Assembly (NCBI RefSeq): GCF_000220705.2
Contig: NZ_CP023202.1
Span: 3,286,001 to 3,350,000 of the forward strand
Reading direction: 5' to 3'
Origin: Streptomyces xinghaiensis S187
GTDB taxonomy: Bacteria > Actinomycetota > Actinomycetes > Streptomycetales > Streptomycetaceae
Length of the DNA stretch: 64,000 bases
The notes under the pieces: model-generated
Seen by the model: the letters and a program-made list of their open reading frames with translations, nothing else
Database searches by the model: none
Told to the model about the DNA's origin: nothing
Shown here: one piece after another, positions 18,060 through 26,716 of the stretch
Position numbering within the stretch: position 1 is the stretch's first letter
How the letters are laid out: the number at the start of each line of letters is the position of its first letter
Program-made: the position numbers and the translations under genes

Positions 18060-18514
18060 CGTCCACCCCCGGACTTCTCCGGCGGGCCTGCCGGGTCCAC
18101 CGGTTCCGCTGCACCACCATCCGGTGCCGGAGAGCCGGTGCCGGACCGGCCGGGCTCCGTCTCCTCCGGTGGTCCGGCCACGGACTCGTCCAGGGCGACG
18201 GCCTCGGACCGCAGCCGGAGGCCCAGCGGCCCCGGGCCCGGAGCCCGGACCGCGACCGTCACCCGGACCAGCCCCTCCCCGCGGCGCAGGCCGATCTCCG
18301 CGCCCCGGGGCGCGGCCGCGCGGGCCGCGGCCAGCGCGGCTTCCCGGGGTTCGGACCGGGCGGCGGCCCTCGCCCCCGCCCGTGCCGCGTCCACACACCG
18401 GATGTGTGCGGACGCGGCCATCTGACCCCAGATCAGGATCATGGCGAACAGTGCCAGCACCGGCAGCGCCACGGCCGCCTCCGCCGTCACGTATCCGCGG
18501 TCAGAACTGCGCAT
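18056..18514 (-). CDS. TadE-family minor pilin-like protein
   Basis: A 152-residue protein with an N-terminal DRGYVTAEAAVALP motif directly before a single membrane helix (VLALFAMILIWGQMAAS), the pattern of TadE-like minor pseudopilins; the Glu five residues into the helix is the usual methylation/assembly residue. After the helix comes the typical CVDAARAGARAAAR. The C-terminal 45 residues are Pro/Glu/Gly-rich and probably disordered. The start at 18514 overlaps the stop of the DUF4244 gene by 14 bases. Confidence 0.85.
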   Translation of the reverse strand: MRSSDRGYVTAEAAVALPVLALFAMILIWGQMAASAHIRCVDAARAGARAAARSEPREAALAAARAAAPRGAEIGLRRGEGLVRVTVAVRAPGPGPLGLRLRSEAVALDESVAGPPEETEPGRSGTGSPAPDGGAAEPVDPAGPPEKSGGGR

Positions 18515-18698
18515 CGAGCGCCTTTCCGATCACGGACTGCAGGGCACCCGTGACCGCGTCACTGGTCACCACTTTGTAGAGGACCGCGCCGAAGCCGGCA
18601 GCGGCGATGGTGCCGACCGCGTACTCGGCGGTCGTCATACCGGCCTGCGCGTCCTTCCCGCGCAGCGCACGCCCGCGGTCCCGCAACCAGGTGTACAT
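18501..18698 (-). CDS. DUF4244 protein, probable Flp-type major pilin
   Basis: A 65-residue protein with the motif AGMTTAEYAVGTIAAAGFGAV. This is the Flp-like processing and membrane signature (small residue, then a Glu at +5) of DUF4244 proteins, which replace the Flp pilin in actinobacterial Tad loci. The C-terminus is VIGKALDAQF. I chose the ATG at 18698 (MYTWLRDRG), which follows AAGGGG, because it gives the normal length; an in-frame ATG at 18740 adds 14 Gly-rich residues. It lies between the TadC-like gene and tadE on the same strand. Confidence 0.85.
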   Translation of the reverse strand: MYTWLRDRGRALRGKDAQAGMTTAEYAVGTIAAAGFGAVLYKVVTSDAVTGALQSVIGKALDAQF

Positions 18699-18808
18699 GC
18701 CCACCCCTTGTCCCGCCCCGCTCCCGGGGCGTCCGTTCATGCGTCGTTCCGTGCCGATACCGCCTGAGCCCCCTTCGTCCGGAGGGGCCCTGGGCCATGT
18801 CCGACGGC

Positions 18809-19645
18809 TCATCCGGGCCCGCTCAGCAGATCGCCGGCCAGGCCGATGAGCACCGGCGCCACCCCGACGGTCAGAAAGGCGGGCAGGAAGCACAGGCCCA
18901 GGGGCGCGGTGGCGAGCACCGCCGCCCGCCGCGCCGCCGCTGCCGCCGCCCGCGCCCCTCCGGCCCGGCACTCGGCCGCCACCCGAGCCACCGGCTCCAC
19001 CGCCGACACGCCCGTGACCTGCGCTCGCGCCAGGCACCGGGCCAGCCCGGCCGCCCCCGGCACCTCGGCCAGCCGTCCCCACGCCTCCTCTGGATCACCG
19101 CCCAGGCGCAGTTCGGCGGCAACCCGGTTCAGCCGCTCACCGACCGGCCCGCCGAGCGAACGGCCCACGGCCACGGCGGCCTCTCGCGGCCCCGCGCCCG
19201 CCGCGAGGCAGGCCGCCAGGAGATCCGCGGCCAGCGGCAGCCCGGCCGTCTCGGCACTCCGCCGGGCTCCTGGACCGGGTCTCCTCCGGGCCCATCTCCG
19301 GACGGCGTATCCGGTCGCGACCCCCACCGCGCAGCCCACCGCTCCGCCGATGACCGCCGACGCGGCCAGTCCCGCACCGACCACCGGCCACCACTCCCGG
19401 GCCACCCCGGTCCACCGCGCCGTGCGGGCGCGGCCGGAGCGCCGGCGGCCCCGCCAGGACATGCCGTGGCCGGGTGGGCGGCGCAGCGCGGCACCGTCGC
19501 GCCCCGGAGCATGGGCCGTGGTCAGCAGCAGGGCCAGCCGCCGCCGGGAGGCCCGGGACCGCGCGCTCCGCAGCACCGCTGCCGCGAAGACCGCCCCACC
19601 CGCCGGCGCCGCCGCCCACAGGCTGTGGACGAGTTCCGTGTTCAC
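18809..19645 (-). CDS. tadC: Type II secretion system F-family protein (TadC-like)
   Basis: A 278-residue inner-membrane platform protein. The conserved F-domain core is ADLLAACLAAGAGPREA followed by GEAW-like and LARAQVTGVSAVE, and the last 45 residues are a hydrophobic pair of helices. An N-terminal membrane segment (GAVFAAAVL) and a second near residue 90 complete the topology. The GTG start at 19645 overlaps the stop of tadB (GTGA), so translation is probably coupled. Its place behind tadA and tadB identifies it as the TadC partner. Confidence 0.85.
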   Translation of the reverse strand: MNTELVHSLWAAAPAGGAVFAAAVLRSARSRASRRRLALLLTTAHAPGRDGAALRRPPGHGMSWRGRRRSGRARTARWTGVAREWWPVVGAGLAASAVIGGAVGCAVGVATGYAVRRWARRRPGPGARRSAETAGLPLAADLLAACLAAGAGPREAAVAVGRSLGGPVGERLNRVAAELRLGGDPEEAWGRLAEVPGAAGLARCLARAQVTGVSAVEPVARVAAECRAGGARAAAAAARRAAVLATAPLGLCFLPAFLTVGVAPVLIGLAGDLLSGPG

Positions 19646-20661
19646 GCCGTCCTCCCGGGTCCGAGTGCGGTGGCCCGGCCCTTGCCCGGGCCGTCGGTAT
19701 GCGCGGCACCCCCGGCGTACCGGCCGTGTGCGGGCCCCGGGTGCTCCGTCGCGGCCGGCCGCGCCCCGCCGGACCCCTCCGCGGTCCGTACGATCCGCGC
19801 CGTCCAGGCCAGTCCGGCGGATTCCAGTGCCGCCCCCGTCAGCAGACAGGCGAGTCCGGCCGGTGTGTGCAGGAGCACCCGGAGCGGATCCGCGCCGAGC
19901 AGGCCGCCCATCAGCAACCCGAAGGCGGGCAGCAGGGCCAGCAGAAGCGCGGTGCATCTCGTCCCCTCCAGTTGGGCGCGGAGGTCCTCCCGCTGCTCCC
20001 GTTCGGCTCGCAGGGCGGCCGCCACCCGGTCCAGCCCGCCCGCGAGCCCGGCCCCGGTGTCGGCCGCCGCCTGCCAGCAGGCCGCGACCCCGGCCAAGCC
20101 CTCCGCGCCCGGCCATCGGGCGGCCTGCCGCAGGGCTCCGGGCACGTCGCCGCCGAACCGGGCCGCGGCCGCCACCGAGGCTTGGGAGGGCCCCGGCCGG
20201 ACCGGCGCGGCCAGCAGCGCCTCGGCCGGTTGCCGACCGGCCCGCAACTCCCCGGCCATCACCGCGCACCACTCGATGACCTCCCCGGCACGCCGTTCCG
20301 CTGCCCGCCTCCCGTCCCGCCGCCGCAGCCGGCGCCGCACCAGCGGTACGGCCCCGAGAGCCGCGAGCGGCGGCAGCGGGGAATCCCCGAACCAACCGAT
20401 CAGGCACCCGGCCGGCAGGCACAGCCACTCCTGGCCGAGCCGGGTCCGGGTCCGCTCCCACCATTCCCGGGCCGCGGCCGGCCACCGCGCGTACCGGCGG
20501 AGGCCGCCGTCCCCGTGGACCACCGGGCGCGCTCCGGGCAACAGCAGCCGCGCACGCCGCTGTTGGCCCCGCCGCCACGCCGACAGCCACACGGCCAGAC
20601 CCGCGGACACCAGAGCCGCGCAGACCGTCATGTGGGCGGCGGGTGCCGTCACCCCGGTCAC
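19642..20661 (-). CDS. tadB: Type II secretion system F-family protein (TadB-like)
   Basis: A 339-residue membrane protein with N-terminal hydrophobic segments, then the F-domain signature CAVMAGELRAGRQPAEAL and CWQAAADTGAGLAGGLDRVA, and two C-terminal helices around LLLALLPAFGLLMGGLLGA. The GTG at 20661 overlaps the tadA stop codon; another GTG directly before it at 20664 is also possible. The C-terminal 45 residues are Gly/Ala/Pro-rich. Together with TadC it forms the base on which the TadA ATPase would act. Confidence 0.85.
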   Translation of the reverse strand: MTGVTAPAAHMTVCAALVSAGLAVWLSAWRRGQQRRARLLLPGARPVVHGDGGLRRYARWPAAAREWWERTRTRLGQEWLCLPAGCLIGWFGDSPLPPLAALGAVPLVRRRLRRRDGRRAAERRAGEVIEWCAVMAGELRAGRQPAEALLAAPVRPGPSQASVAAAARFGGDVPGALRQAARWPGAEGLAGVAACWQAAADTGAGLAGGLDRVAAALRAEREQREDLRAQLEGTRCTALLLALLPAFGLLMGGLLGADPLRVLLHTPAGLACLLTGAALESAGLAWTARIVRTAEGSGGARPAATEHPGPAHGRYAGGAAHTDGPGKGRATALGPGRTA

Positions 20662-22007
20662 CACGTGCCTCCCTCTTCCGGGCTCGCGCCGGCGGACACG
20701 GCCAGCAGCCGGTTCAGCCGCGGCCATCCGGGACCGAGCACGGGCTCACCGCCCGCCGTACCCCAGACCGCGGCCGGGACCGTGGTGACGAGGCCGGTGC
20801 CGCCCCGCTCCAGCACGTGCATCTCGGCGATCCGGCGCAGACCCGTCCGCCGGTCCCGCACCAGGTGGATGAGCACCGACAGGGCGGCCGCCAACTGGCT
20901 GTGCAGCGCCGCCCGGTCGAGCCCCGCGGTGGAGCCGAGAGCCTCCAGCCGGGCGGGAACATCGGCGGCGGCATTGGCGTGCACCGTGCCGCAACCGCTG
21001 TGACCGGTGTTCAGCGCGGCGAGCAGATCGGTCACCTCCGGACCGCGGACCTCCCCGACGACCAGCCGGTCGGGCCGCATGCGCAGCGCCTGCCGCACCA
21101 GATCCCGCAGGGTGACCCGGCCGGTGCCCTCCTGGTTCGGCGGCCGGGTCTCCAGGCGGACCACATGCGGGTGTTCGGGGCGCAGTTCCGCCGAGTCCTC
21201 GGCGAGCACGATGCGCTCGGCGGGATCCACCAGGCTCAGCAGGCTGGAGAGCAGGGTGGTCTTCCCCACTCCGGCGCCCCCGCTGACCAGAAAGGACAGC
21301 CGGGCCTCCAGCAGTGCGCGCAGCAGCCGTTCGCCACCGGGCGGCACCGTTCCCGCGGCGACCAGCCCCGTCAGGCCGAAGGCCCGGGGGCGGACCACCC
21401 GCAGCGACAGACAGGTGGAGCCGACGGCCACCGGGGGCAGCACCGCGTGGAGCCGGGTTCCGCCGGGGAGCCGGGCGTCCACCCAGGGCCGTGCGTCGTC
21501 CAGCCGGCGCCCGGCCACGGCGGCCAGCCGCTGGGCCAGTGCCCGTACCGCCGCGGCGTCGGGGAAACCCACATCCGTCAGTTCCAGCCCGCGGCCACGG
21601 TCCACCCACACCCGGTCGGGCGCGGTGACCAGGACGTCGGTGACCGCGGGATCGGCGAGCAGCGGTTCCAGGGGGCCCGCCCCCACCAGCTCGGAGCGCA
21701 GCGCCGTCACCACGGCGAGCACCCCCGCGTCACCGAGCAGCCGGCCCTCGGCCCGCAGCGCGGCGGCCACCCGCGCCGGTGTGGGCTCGGCCCCCGTCTC
21801 GGCGAGGCGCAACCGGACCGCGTCGACCAGGGACGGCGGTACCGGCTGCCGCTGCCACGAATTCCCCGCCGCTTCCGGCCCCGGGGCAGGCGCCCGGCAG
21901 GCACGCCCAGGAACCGATGGCGGTCCCGGACTCCGTGCTCCGGGTTCCCCTGGCTCCCTCGCCCAACTGGGCGGCGCGGGCCTCCGGTTCGTCTCCGTAC
22001 CGTTCAC
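20658..22007 (-). CDS. tadA: TadA-type secretion ATPase (CpaF family)
   Basis: A 449-residue hexameric ATPase expected to drive pilus assembly. Walker A is GGAGVGKTTLL, followed by the Asp box (IVLAEDSAELRP), the conserved His box HPHVVRLE, RPDRLVVGEVRG (Walker B region) and the GHSGCGTVHANAA motif typical of TadA/CpaF. The first 55 residues are Pro/Gly-rich. The ATG at 22007 overlaps the stop of the preceding gene (ATGA). Confidence 0.93.
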   Translation of the reverse strand: MNGTETNRRPAPPSWAREPGEPGARSPGPPSVPGRACRAPAPGPEAAGNSWQRQPVPPSLVDAVRLRLAETGAEPTPARVAAALRAEGRLLGDAGVLAVVTALRSELVGAGPLEPLLADPAVTDVLVTAPDRVWVDRGRGLELTDVGFPDAAAVRALAQRLAAVAGRRLDDARPWVDARLPGGTRLHAVLPPVAVGSTCLSLRVVRPRAFGLTGLVAAGTVPPGGERLLRALLEARLSFLVSGGAGVGKTTLLSSLLSLVDPAERIVLAEDSAELRPEHPHVVRLETRPPNQEGTGRVTLRDLVRQALRMRPDRLVVGEVRGPEVTDLLAALNTGHSGCGTVHANAAADVPARLEALGSTAGLDRAALHSQLAAALSVLIHLVRDRRTGLRRIAEMHVLERGGTGLVTTVPAAVWGTAGGEPVLGPGWPRLNRLLAVSAGASPEEGGTW

Positions 22008-23110
22008 GCGGCGGCACCCCCGCCACCCGGCAGGGCCCGGTCCCAGAAGGCCGAGCAGAACCGGGCCAGCGGTCCGCGGGTGTTGTCGCCCGGGACGGAT
22101 CCACCCGGCGCCTCCACGGGGAGTCCCGGCTCCGGGGGAATCTCCCCCGCCAGCGGGAGCCCGAGCAGCGCGGCGATCTCCTCGTCCTCCAGACCCGCGC
22201 CGCAGGGCCCGCGCACCACGACCCGGAGATCCGGGAGGACGGTGCGGACGGCCGACGCCACGCGGTGCGCCGCGGCGACCGAACGCAGCCCGGCCGGCAC
22301 CACCAGCAGCCCCAGATCGAGCTGGGCCAGCGCCTCGGCGACCGTTTCGTCCAGCCGCCGGGGCAGGTCGACGACCACGGCACCACCCCGCCGCCGCGCG
22401 GCGGAGAGCACGGAACGCATGGCCTCGGGCGGGACGGCCACCGTGTCGCCCCGGTCCCAGCTGAGCAGGCGCAGGGAGCGCAGCCGCGGAAGCGACTCCT
22501 CCAGCGCGCCGGCGGCCACCCGGCCGCGCGACTGGGCGAACGCCGGCCAGCGCAGCCCCTCGGCGCTCTCCCCGCCGAGCAGCACGTCCAGCCCGCCACC
22601 GAGCGGATCACCGTCCACGAGCATGGTGCGCCGGCCGTCGCGGGCCGCCGTGACGGCGAGCGCGCAGGCCAGGGTGGAGGCCCCGGCACCGCCCCGGCCT
22701 CCGATCACGCCGACGGCGAGCGCCGGTGCGGCGGTGCCCTCCAGGGCGTCGGCGATCCGGTCCACCAGCCAGGCCTCACAGCCGGGCAGAGGAACGACGT
22801 GGTCGGCGCCGACGCCGACGGCCCGCTGCCAGATGCCGTGGTCCCCCGGTTCCCGGCTGATCAGCAGGACCCCGGCCCGCCGTACGGCGTTGCGCAGCCG
22901 GGGCACGGCGTCGTCGCCGACGATCACCAGGGGGGCTCGCTCCCAGCTGCCGCGTCCAGGGACGCCGTGGCAGACCTCCGGCTCGGCGCCCGCCGCGGCG
23001 CACAACCGCAGAAGCTCGTCCAGGAGTTCCGAGTCCTCCGTGACCACCAGGGGTGGCCCCGCTCCTGTTACGGCACTTTCCAGCCGATCGGAAGTGTTCA
23101 GTCCGTTCAT
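22004..23110 (-). CDS. CpaE-like/Ssd septum-site ParA-type ATPase
   Basis: A 368-residue MinD/ParA-type protein. An N-terminal receiver-like domain (about residues 20-125) precedes the ATPase domain with a deviant Walker A, GGRGGAGASTLACALA. CpaE/TadZ proteins place Tad secretion machines in the cell; the actinobacterial version is also called Ssd, septum-site-determining protein, because overproduction blocks division in mycobacteria. It is the first gene of the leftward Tad-like operon and its ATG is preceded by GAGAGGGG. The Cys in VVRGPCGAGLEDEE and the acidic motif near the end match relatives. Confidence 0.88.
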   Translation of the reverse strand: MNGLNTSDRLESAVTGAGPPLVVTEDSELLDELLRLCAAAGAEPEVCHGVPGRGSWERAPLVIVGDDAVPRLRNAVRRAGVLLISREPGDHGIWQRAVGVGADHVVPLPGCEAWLVDRIADALEGTAAPALAVGVIGGRGGAGASTLACALAVTAARDGRRTMLVDGDPLGGGLDVLLGGESAEGLRWPAFAQSRGRVAAGALEESLPRLRSLRLLSWDRGDTVAVPPEAMRSVLSAARRRGGAVVVDLPRRLDETVAEALAQLDLGLLVVPAGLRSVAAAHRVASAVRTVLPDLRVVVRGPCGAGLEDEEIAALLGLPLAGEIPPEPGLPVEAPGGSVPGDNTRGPLARFCSAFWDRALPGGGGAAA

Positions 23111-23558
23111 GGCCGATCCCCTCTCGCTTCAGCACTCCCACTGCGCGAACCTCGCGGGAATCAGCGTGCGGCGATCCGGGAAATCCCGTGGATCTTGGTC
23201 GAAATCTGTGGACAACTCGGCGGTTGTGAATATCCGGACCACCTATACCGGTGACTTCCATCCGCAGCATGACGATTACACTCTGTAACAGCAGAGGGCA
23301 GGAGGAAGCGGTCCGGCGGAGGGCCGGACGGAGCGCCCGGCGAAGGGCGGGAGGACGGCAAAATGCGTCCGGACATGCGACGACCCCCGCCGGGGGGGAG
23401 AGCGGGGGTCGTCCCCACGGCCGACTCGGGGGGGGAGGAGTCGGGCCGGGTTAGCACGGTCGCGAACGATCCGTGACTTCCATGGTGTACCCGAGGGCCT
23501 TCTCAGGCAAACCCACACGCCTCAGCTTACGCCGAATGGAGGGCCTTATGCTCGACCC
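23111..23558. promoter_or_regulatory. Divergent intergenic region upstream of the Tad-like operon
   Basis: About 450 bases lie between the leftward ssd gene and the rightward HAD gene. The half near ssd (23,110-23,290) is comparatively A+T-rich (gtggacaactcggcggttgtgaatatcc, gacttccatccgcagcatgacgattacactctg) and probably holds the operon promoter. The other half holds two successive hairpins described separately. No protein gene can be supported here. Confidence 0.5.
23380..23450. terminator. Two consecutive strong hairpins in a divergent intergenic region
   Basis: ACGACCCCCGC (23380-23390) pairs perfectly with GCGGGGGTCGT (23402-23412) around an eleven-base purine-rich loop. A second, weaker hairpin follows at about 23417-23450 (GGCCGACTC with GAGTCGGGCC, one bulge). 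They look like factor-independent terminators without a T-run, but no gene is known to end here. Confidence 0.55.
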
Positions 23559-24413
23559 GTGGAAAACCCCTCCTTGCCGCGCACAGCCGCCTTCTTCGAC
23601 CTCGACAAGACAGTGATTGCCAAGTCGAGCGCACTGGCCTTCAGCAAGTCCTTCTACCAGGGCGGCCTCATCAACCGCAGGGCCGTCCTGCGCACCGCTT
23701 ATGCCCAGTTCGTCTATCTCCTCGGCGGGGCCGACCACGACCAGACGGAGCGGATGCGGGAGTACCTCTCCGCGCTCTGCCGCGGCTGGAACGTGCAGCA
23801 GGTGCGGGAGATCGTCGCGGAGACCCTGCACGACCTGATCGATCCGATCATCTACGACGAGGCGGCCTCGCTGATCGAACGCCACCACACCGCGGGCCAC
23901 GACGTCGTGATCGTCAGCACCTCGGGCGCCGAAGTGGTCGAACCGATCAGCCGGCTCCTCGGCGCGGACCGCGCGGTCGCCACACGGATGGTCGTCGAGG
24001 ACGGCTGCTACACCGGCGAGGTGGAGTACTACGCCTACGGGCCCGCGAAGGCCGAGGCCATCACCCGGCTCGCCGGGAGCGAGGGGTACGACCTGGCGCG
24101 CTGCTACGCCTACAGCGACTCGATCACCGACATACCCATGCTGGAGGCGGTCGGCCATCCGCACGCCGTCAACCCCGACCGCGGACTGCGCCGCGAGGCC
24201 GTCGCCCGTGGCTGGCCCGTTCTCTCCTTCGACCGGCCGGTCCGGCTGAAGCAGCGCGCGCCGTCGCTCTCCCTCCCCGCCTGGGGACCGGCCTGGACGT
24301 CCCCGAGCCGCCCCCTGGTCGTCGGCGCGGTCGCCGTGACGGCGGCGGCAGCGGCCGCCGGACTCGTCTGGTACGCCGGCCGGCGCCGTGCGGCCGCCTG
24401 CCCGCCGGCATGA
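23559..24413 (+). CDS. HAD-superfamily hydrolase, subfamily IB (SerB/CicA-like phosphatase) with C-terminal membrane anchor
   Basis: A 284-residue phosphatase-like protein. Motif I is FFDLDKTVI (nucleophile Asp and acid/base Asp), motif II VIVSTSG, motif III lies at GPAKAEAI (Lys) and motif IV is YSDSITDIPML. The size and the cap between motifs I and II fit HAD-IB enzymes such as phosphoserine phosphatase-like proteins. The last 35 residues are a membrane helix (VVGAVAVTAAAAAAGLVWYAG) followed by Arg residues, so the catalytic part should stay in the cytoplasm. The start is a GTG at 23559; GGAGGG lies about 15 bases upstream, which is rather far. Substrate unknown. Confidence 0.85.
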   Translation: MENPSLPRTAAFFDLDKTVIAKSSALAFSKSFYQGGLINRRAVLRTAYAQFVYLLGGADHDQTERMREYLSALCRGWNVQQVREIVAETLHDLIDPIIYDEAASLIERHHTAGHDVVIVSTSGAEVVEPISRLLGADRAVATRMVVEDGCYTGEVEYYAYGPAKAEAITRLAGSEGYDLARCYAYSDSITDIPMLEAVGHPHAVNPDRGLRREAVARGWPVLSFDRPVRLKQRAPSLSLPAWGPAWTSPSRPLVVGAVAVTAAAAAAGLVWYAGRRRAAACPPA

Positions 24414-24806
24414 GAACCGGGCAAAGAATCCCGGCCCGGGCTTCCGCTTACCGGCCTGGAGGAGTACAAAGGAATTACCGGCCCGTGAGACCGGGGAGAC
24501 CTTTCCAAGAGGTCTTCCGCAATTGTCCACGGCCCCACGGACCGAAGCACGGAAGCCGGGCACCCACGCGACGCCGACCCGTCGATTACGGGCCAGTCGC
24601 ACAGGTCACGGGCTCAGACCCGACCTGATGCGCATCTCGTGCACGCACTGGTAACCCGACGGACGTGCCAGCGGCGGTACCGCGAGGTACCGCCGCATTA
24701 ATGCCCGCCCGGAGCCGTGGGAAATACTCTCCGCATCCCCTCCGCGGCGCTGCCGGAAATGCACCCGCCGCATTCCGGATCCGGATCGGCCCGGCCTCCT
24801 CCCCGG
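24414..24806. other. Convergent intergenic region, no gene recognised
   Basis: About 390 bases separate the ends of the HAD gene and the Fic-like gene. Apart from the perfect hairpin at 24671-24696 the sequence shows no ribosome binding site followed by a codon-biased frame. Stretches such as ggaggagtacaaaggaattaccgg are less G+C-rich than coding DNA here. Confidence 0.4.
24671..24696. terminator. Perfect hairpin between convergent genes
   Basis: GCGGCGGTACC and GGTACCGCCGC form a perfect 11-pair stem with a GCGA tetraloop (GNRA type), followed by ATTAAT. It lies between the rightward HAD gene and the leftward Fic-like gene and can act on both. Confidence 0.7.
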
Positions 24807-25628
24807 TCAGGCCGCGCCCCTCTGGAGGGCCTCGCAGACCGCCGTGCTCTCCCGGGCCCCGAGTCCGACCGCCCGTCCGCAGTGCGCGATCCATGCCGCC
24901 ACCCCCTCGGGCGTACCGGAGGCATAACCCGCCAGCGCCTCGGCGTACGCAGCGGATCCCAGCTCCGCGTGCCCGACCTCGGACGGGCACACCGCCTTGG
25001 GGTCCAGTCCGCTGCCGATGAGCACGATCCGCTCGGCGGTCCGCGCCACCAGCCCGTTGCACGAGGCGAACGGGCGGAGGGTGAGCAGTTCGCCGTGCAC
25101 GACCGCCGCCGTCACCAGGGCCGGCGCGCCGCCCCCGGCCAGCAGCAGTCCGGCGAGCCCTTCCAGCCGTCCCGCCATCTCGTCCGCCTCCGGCAGCGAC
25201 AGCGTCACCAGCGGCTCGTCGACGGCCTCGCCCGCCAGCCGCGGCCGGCCCACCGAGTCCTCCGGCGCCGCGCCCGAGGCGGCCACCAGATGGAGCCGGG
25301 CCAGCACGCGCAGCGGCGACTGCCGCCACACGCCCAGCAGCTGCCCCGCCTCCGCGGTCAGCCGCAGGGCCGCGCCCACCACCCGGGGCTCCCCCGCGGC
25401 GCTGAAGTCCGTGCGCCTGCGGACCTCTTCCAGCGCCCAGTCGGCGCCGGCCAGCGCCGCGGACGCGCGGGCCCCGCGCAGGGCGGCCTCGGAGGTGATC
25501 TCGGTGCTCCGGCGGCGCATCACCCGGTGGCCGTAGACCCGGTCCACGGCCTTCCGTACGGAGTCCACGGAATCGGTCACGCCCGGGAGGGCGCCGAGAG
25601 CGGCGAGCGGATCGGCATTCGTACGCAT
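24807..25628 (-). CDS. Fic/DOC-like protein with degenerate Fic motif
   Basis: A 273-residue, mostly helical protein. The segment LRPFASCNGLVARTAERIVL resembles the Fic motif HPFxxGNGRxxR, but the His is Arg, and the second Asn-Gly-Arg part reads Asn-Gly-Leu. Fic enzymes transfer AMP or other phosphate groups to proteins and need that His, so this member may not be catalytically normal. Streptomyces relatives are annotated as Fic family or oxidoreductase. The ATG at 25628 is chosen because the conserved part starts soon after; it has only a weak ribosome binding site. It is divergent from the CooC-like gene with 101 bases between. Confidence 0.65.
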   Translation of the reverse strand: MRTNADPLAALGALPGVTDSVDSVRKAVDRVYGHRVMRRRSTEITSEAALRGARASAALAGADWALEEVRRRTDFSAAGEPRVVGAALRLTAEAGQLLGVWRQSPLRVLARLHLVAASGAAPEDSVGRPRLAGEAVDEPLVTLSLPEADEMAGRLEGLAGLLLAGGGAPALVTAAVVHGELLTLRPFASCNGLVARTAERIVLIGSGLDPKAVCPSEVGHAELGSAAYAEALAGYASGTPEGVAAWIAHCGRAVGLGARESTAVCEALQRGAA

Positions 25629-25729
25629 GGGAACGACCCTACGCACTCGGAGGCCGGCGCTCCCGATGGAGTGGTGTTGTTCACTGGCGTCCCTCACTCC
25701 GTGCTTCCGGTCCACTACGCTTGTTGAAC

Positions 25730-26716
25730 ATGAAGATCGCTTTCGTTGGGAAGGGCGGCAGCGGCAAGACGACGCTGTCCTCGCTCTTCATCCGCCGGCT
25801 CGCCGCCGCCCGGATCCCGGTGCTCGCCGTGGACGCCGACATCAACCAGCACCTGGGAACCGCCCTCGGCCTCGGCGACGAGGAGGCGGCCGCGCTGCCG
25901 GCCATGGGCGCACGGCTGTCGCTGATCAAGGACTGGCTTCGGGGCACCAACCCGCGGATCGGCTCGGCCGAGACCATGATCAAGACCACCCCGCCGGGCA
26001 CGGGCTCACGGCTGCTCCGGCTGTCCGAGGACAACCCCGTCTTCGCCGCCTGCGTCCGGCCGGTCCCGCTGGACGAGGGCGAGGCCGGGCTGATGGTCAC
26101 CGGCCCGTTCACCGAGGCCGACCTGGGCGTGGCCTGCTACCACTCGAAGACCGGGGCGGTCGAACTCTGCCTCAACCACCTGGTCGACGGCCGGCAGGAG
26201 TACGTGGTCGTCGACATGACGGCCGGCTCGGACTCCTTCGCCTCCGGGATGTTCACCCGCTTCGACATGACGTTCCTGGTGGCCGAGCCGACCCGCAAGG
26301 GCATCGCCGTCTACCGCCAGTACAAGGAGTACGCGCGCGACTTCGGCGTCGCGCTGCGCGTGGTCGGCAACAAGGTGCAGGGCCCCGAGGACCTGGCCTT
26401 CCTCCGCGAGGAGGCCGGGGACGACCTGCTGACCGCCTTCGGCCACTCGGACTGGGTCCGCGCCCTGGAGAAGGGCCGCCCGCCCCGCTTCGACCTGCTG
26501 GAGGAGCCCAACCGCGAGGCCCTGCGGACCCTGCACGAGGCCGCGGACGGTTCGTACGAGCACCGGGACTGGCGGCGTTACACCCGCCAGATGGTCCACT
26601 TCCACCTGCGGAACGCGGAGAGCTGGGGCAACACGCGGACGGGCACCGATCTGGCGGCCCAGGTGGACCCCGGTTTCGTCCTGGACGAGCGGTTGGTCAG
26701 TCCGCAGCCTGCCTGA
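25730..26716 (+). CDS. ParA/CooC-like P-loop ATPase
   Basis: A 328-residue SIMIBI-class ATPase. It starts MKIAFVGKGGSGKTTLSSLF, a deviant Walker A typical of CooC/NifH-type metallocentre-maturation ATPases, followed by AVDADINQHLG and EYVVVDMTAG. The family includes CooC (nickel insertion into CO dehydrogenase), but no metalloenzyme is adjacent, so the function is open. The ATG at 25730 is used; a TTG at 25721 is in frame. The 3' end overlaps the leftward lipoprotein gene by 20 bases. Confidence 0.82.
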   Translation: MKIAFVGKGGSGKTTLSSLFIRRLAAARIPVLAVDADINQHLGTALGLGDEEAAALPAMGARLSLIKDWLRGTNPRIGSAETMIKTTPPGTGSRLLRLSEDNPVFAACVRPVPLDEGEAGLMVTGPFTEADLGVACYHSKTGAVELCLNHLVDGRQEYVVVDMTAGSDSFASGMFTRFDMTFLVAEPTRKGIAVYRQYKEYARDFGVALRVVGNKVQGPEDLAFLREEAGDDLLTAFGHSDWVRALEKGRPPRFDLLEEPNREALRTLHEAADGSYEHRDWRRYTRQMVHFHLRNAESWGNTRTGTDLAAQVDPGFVLDERLVSPQPA

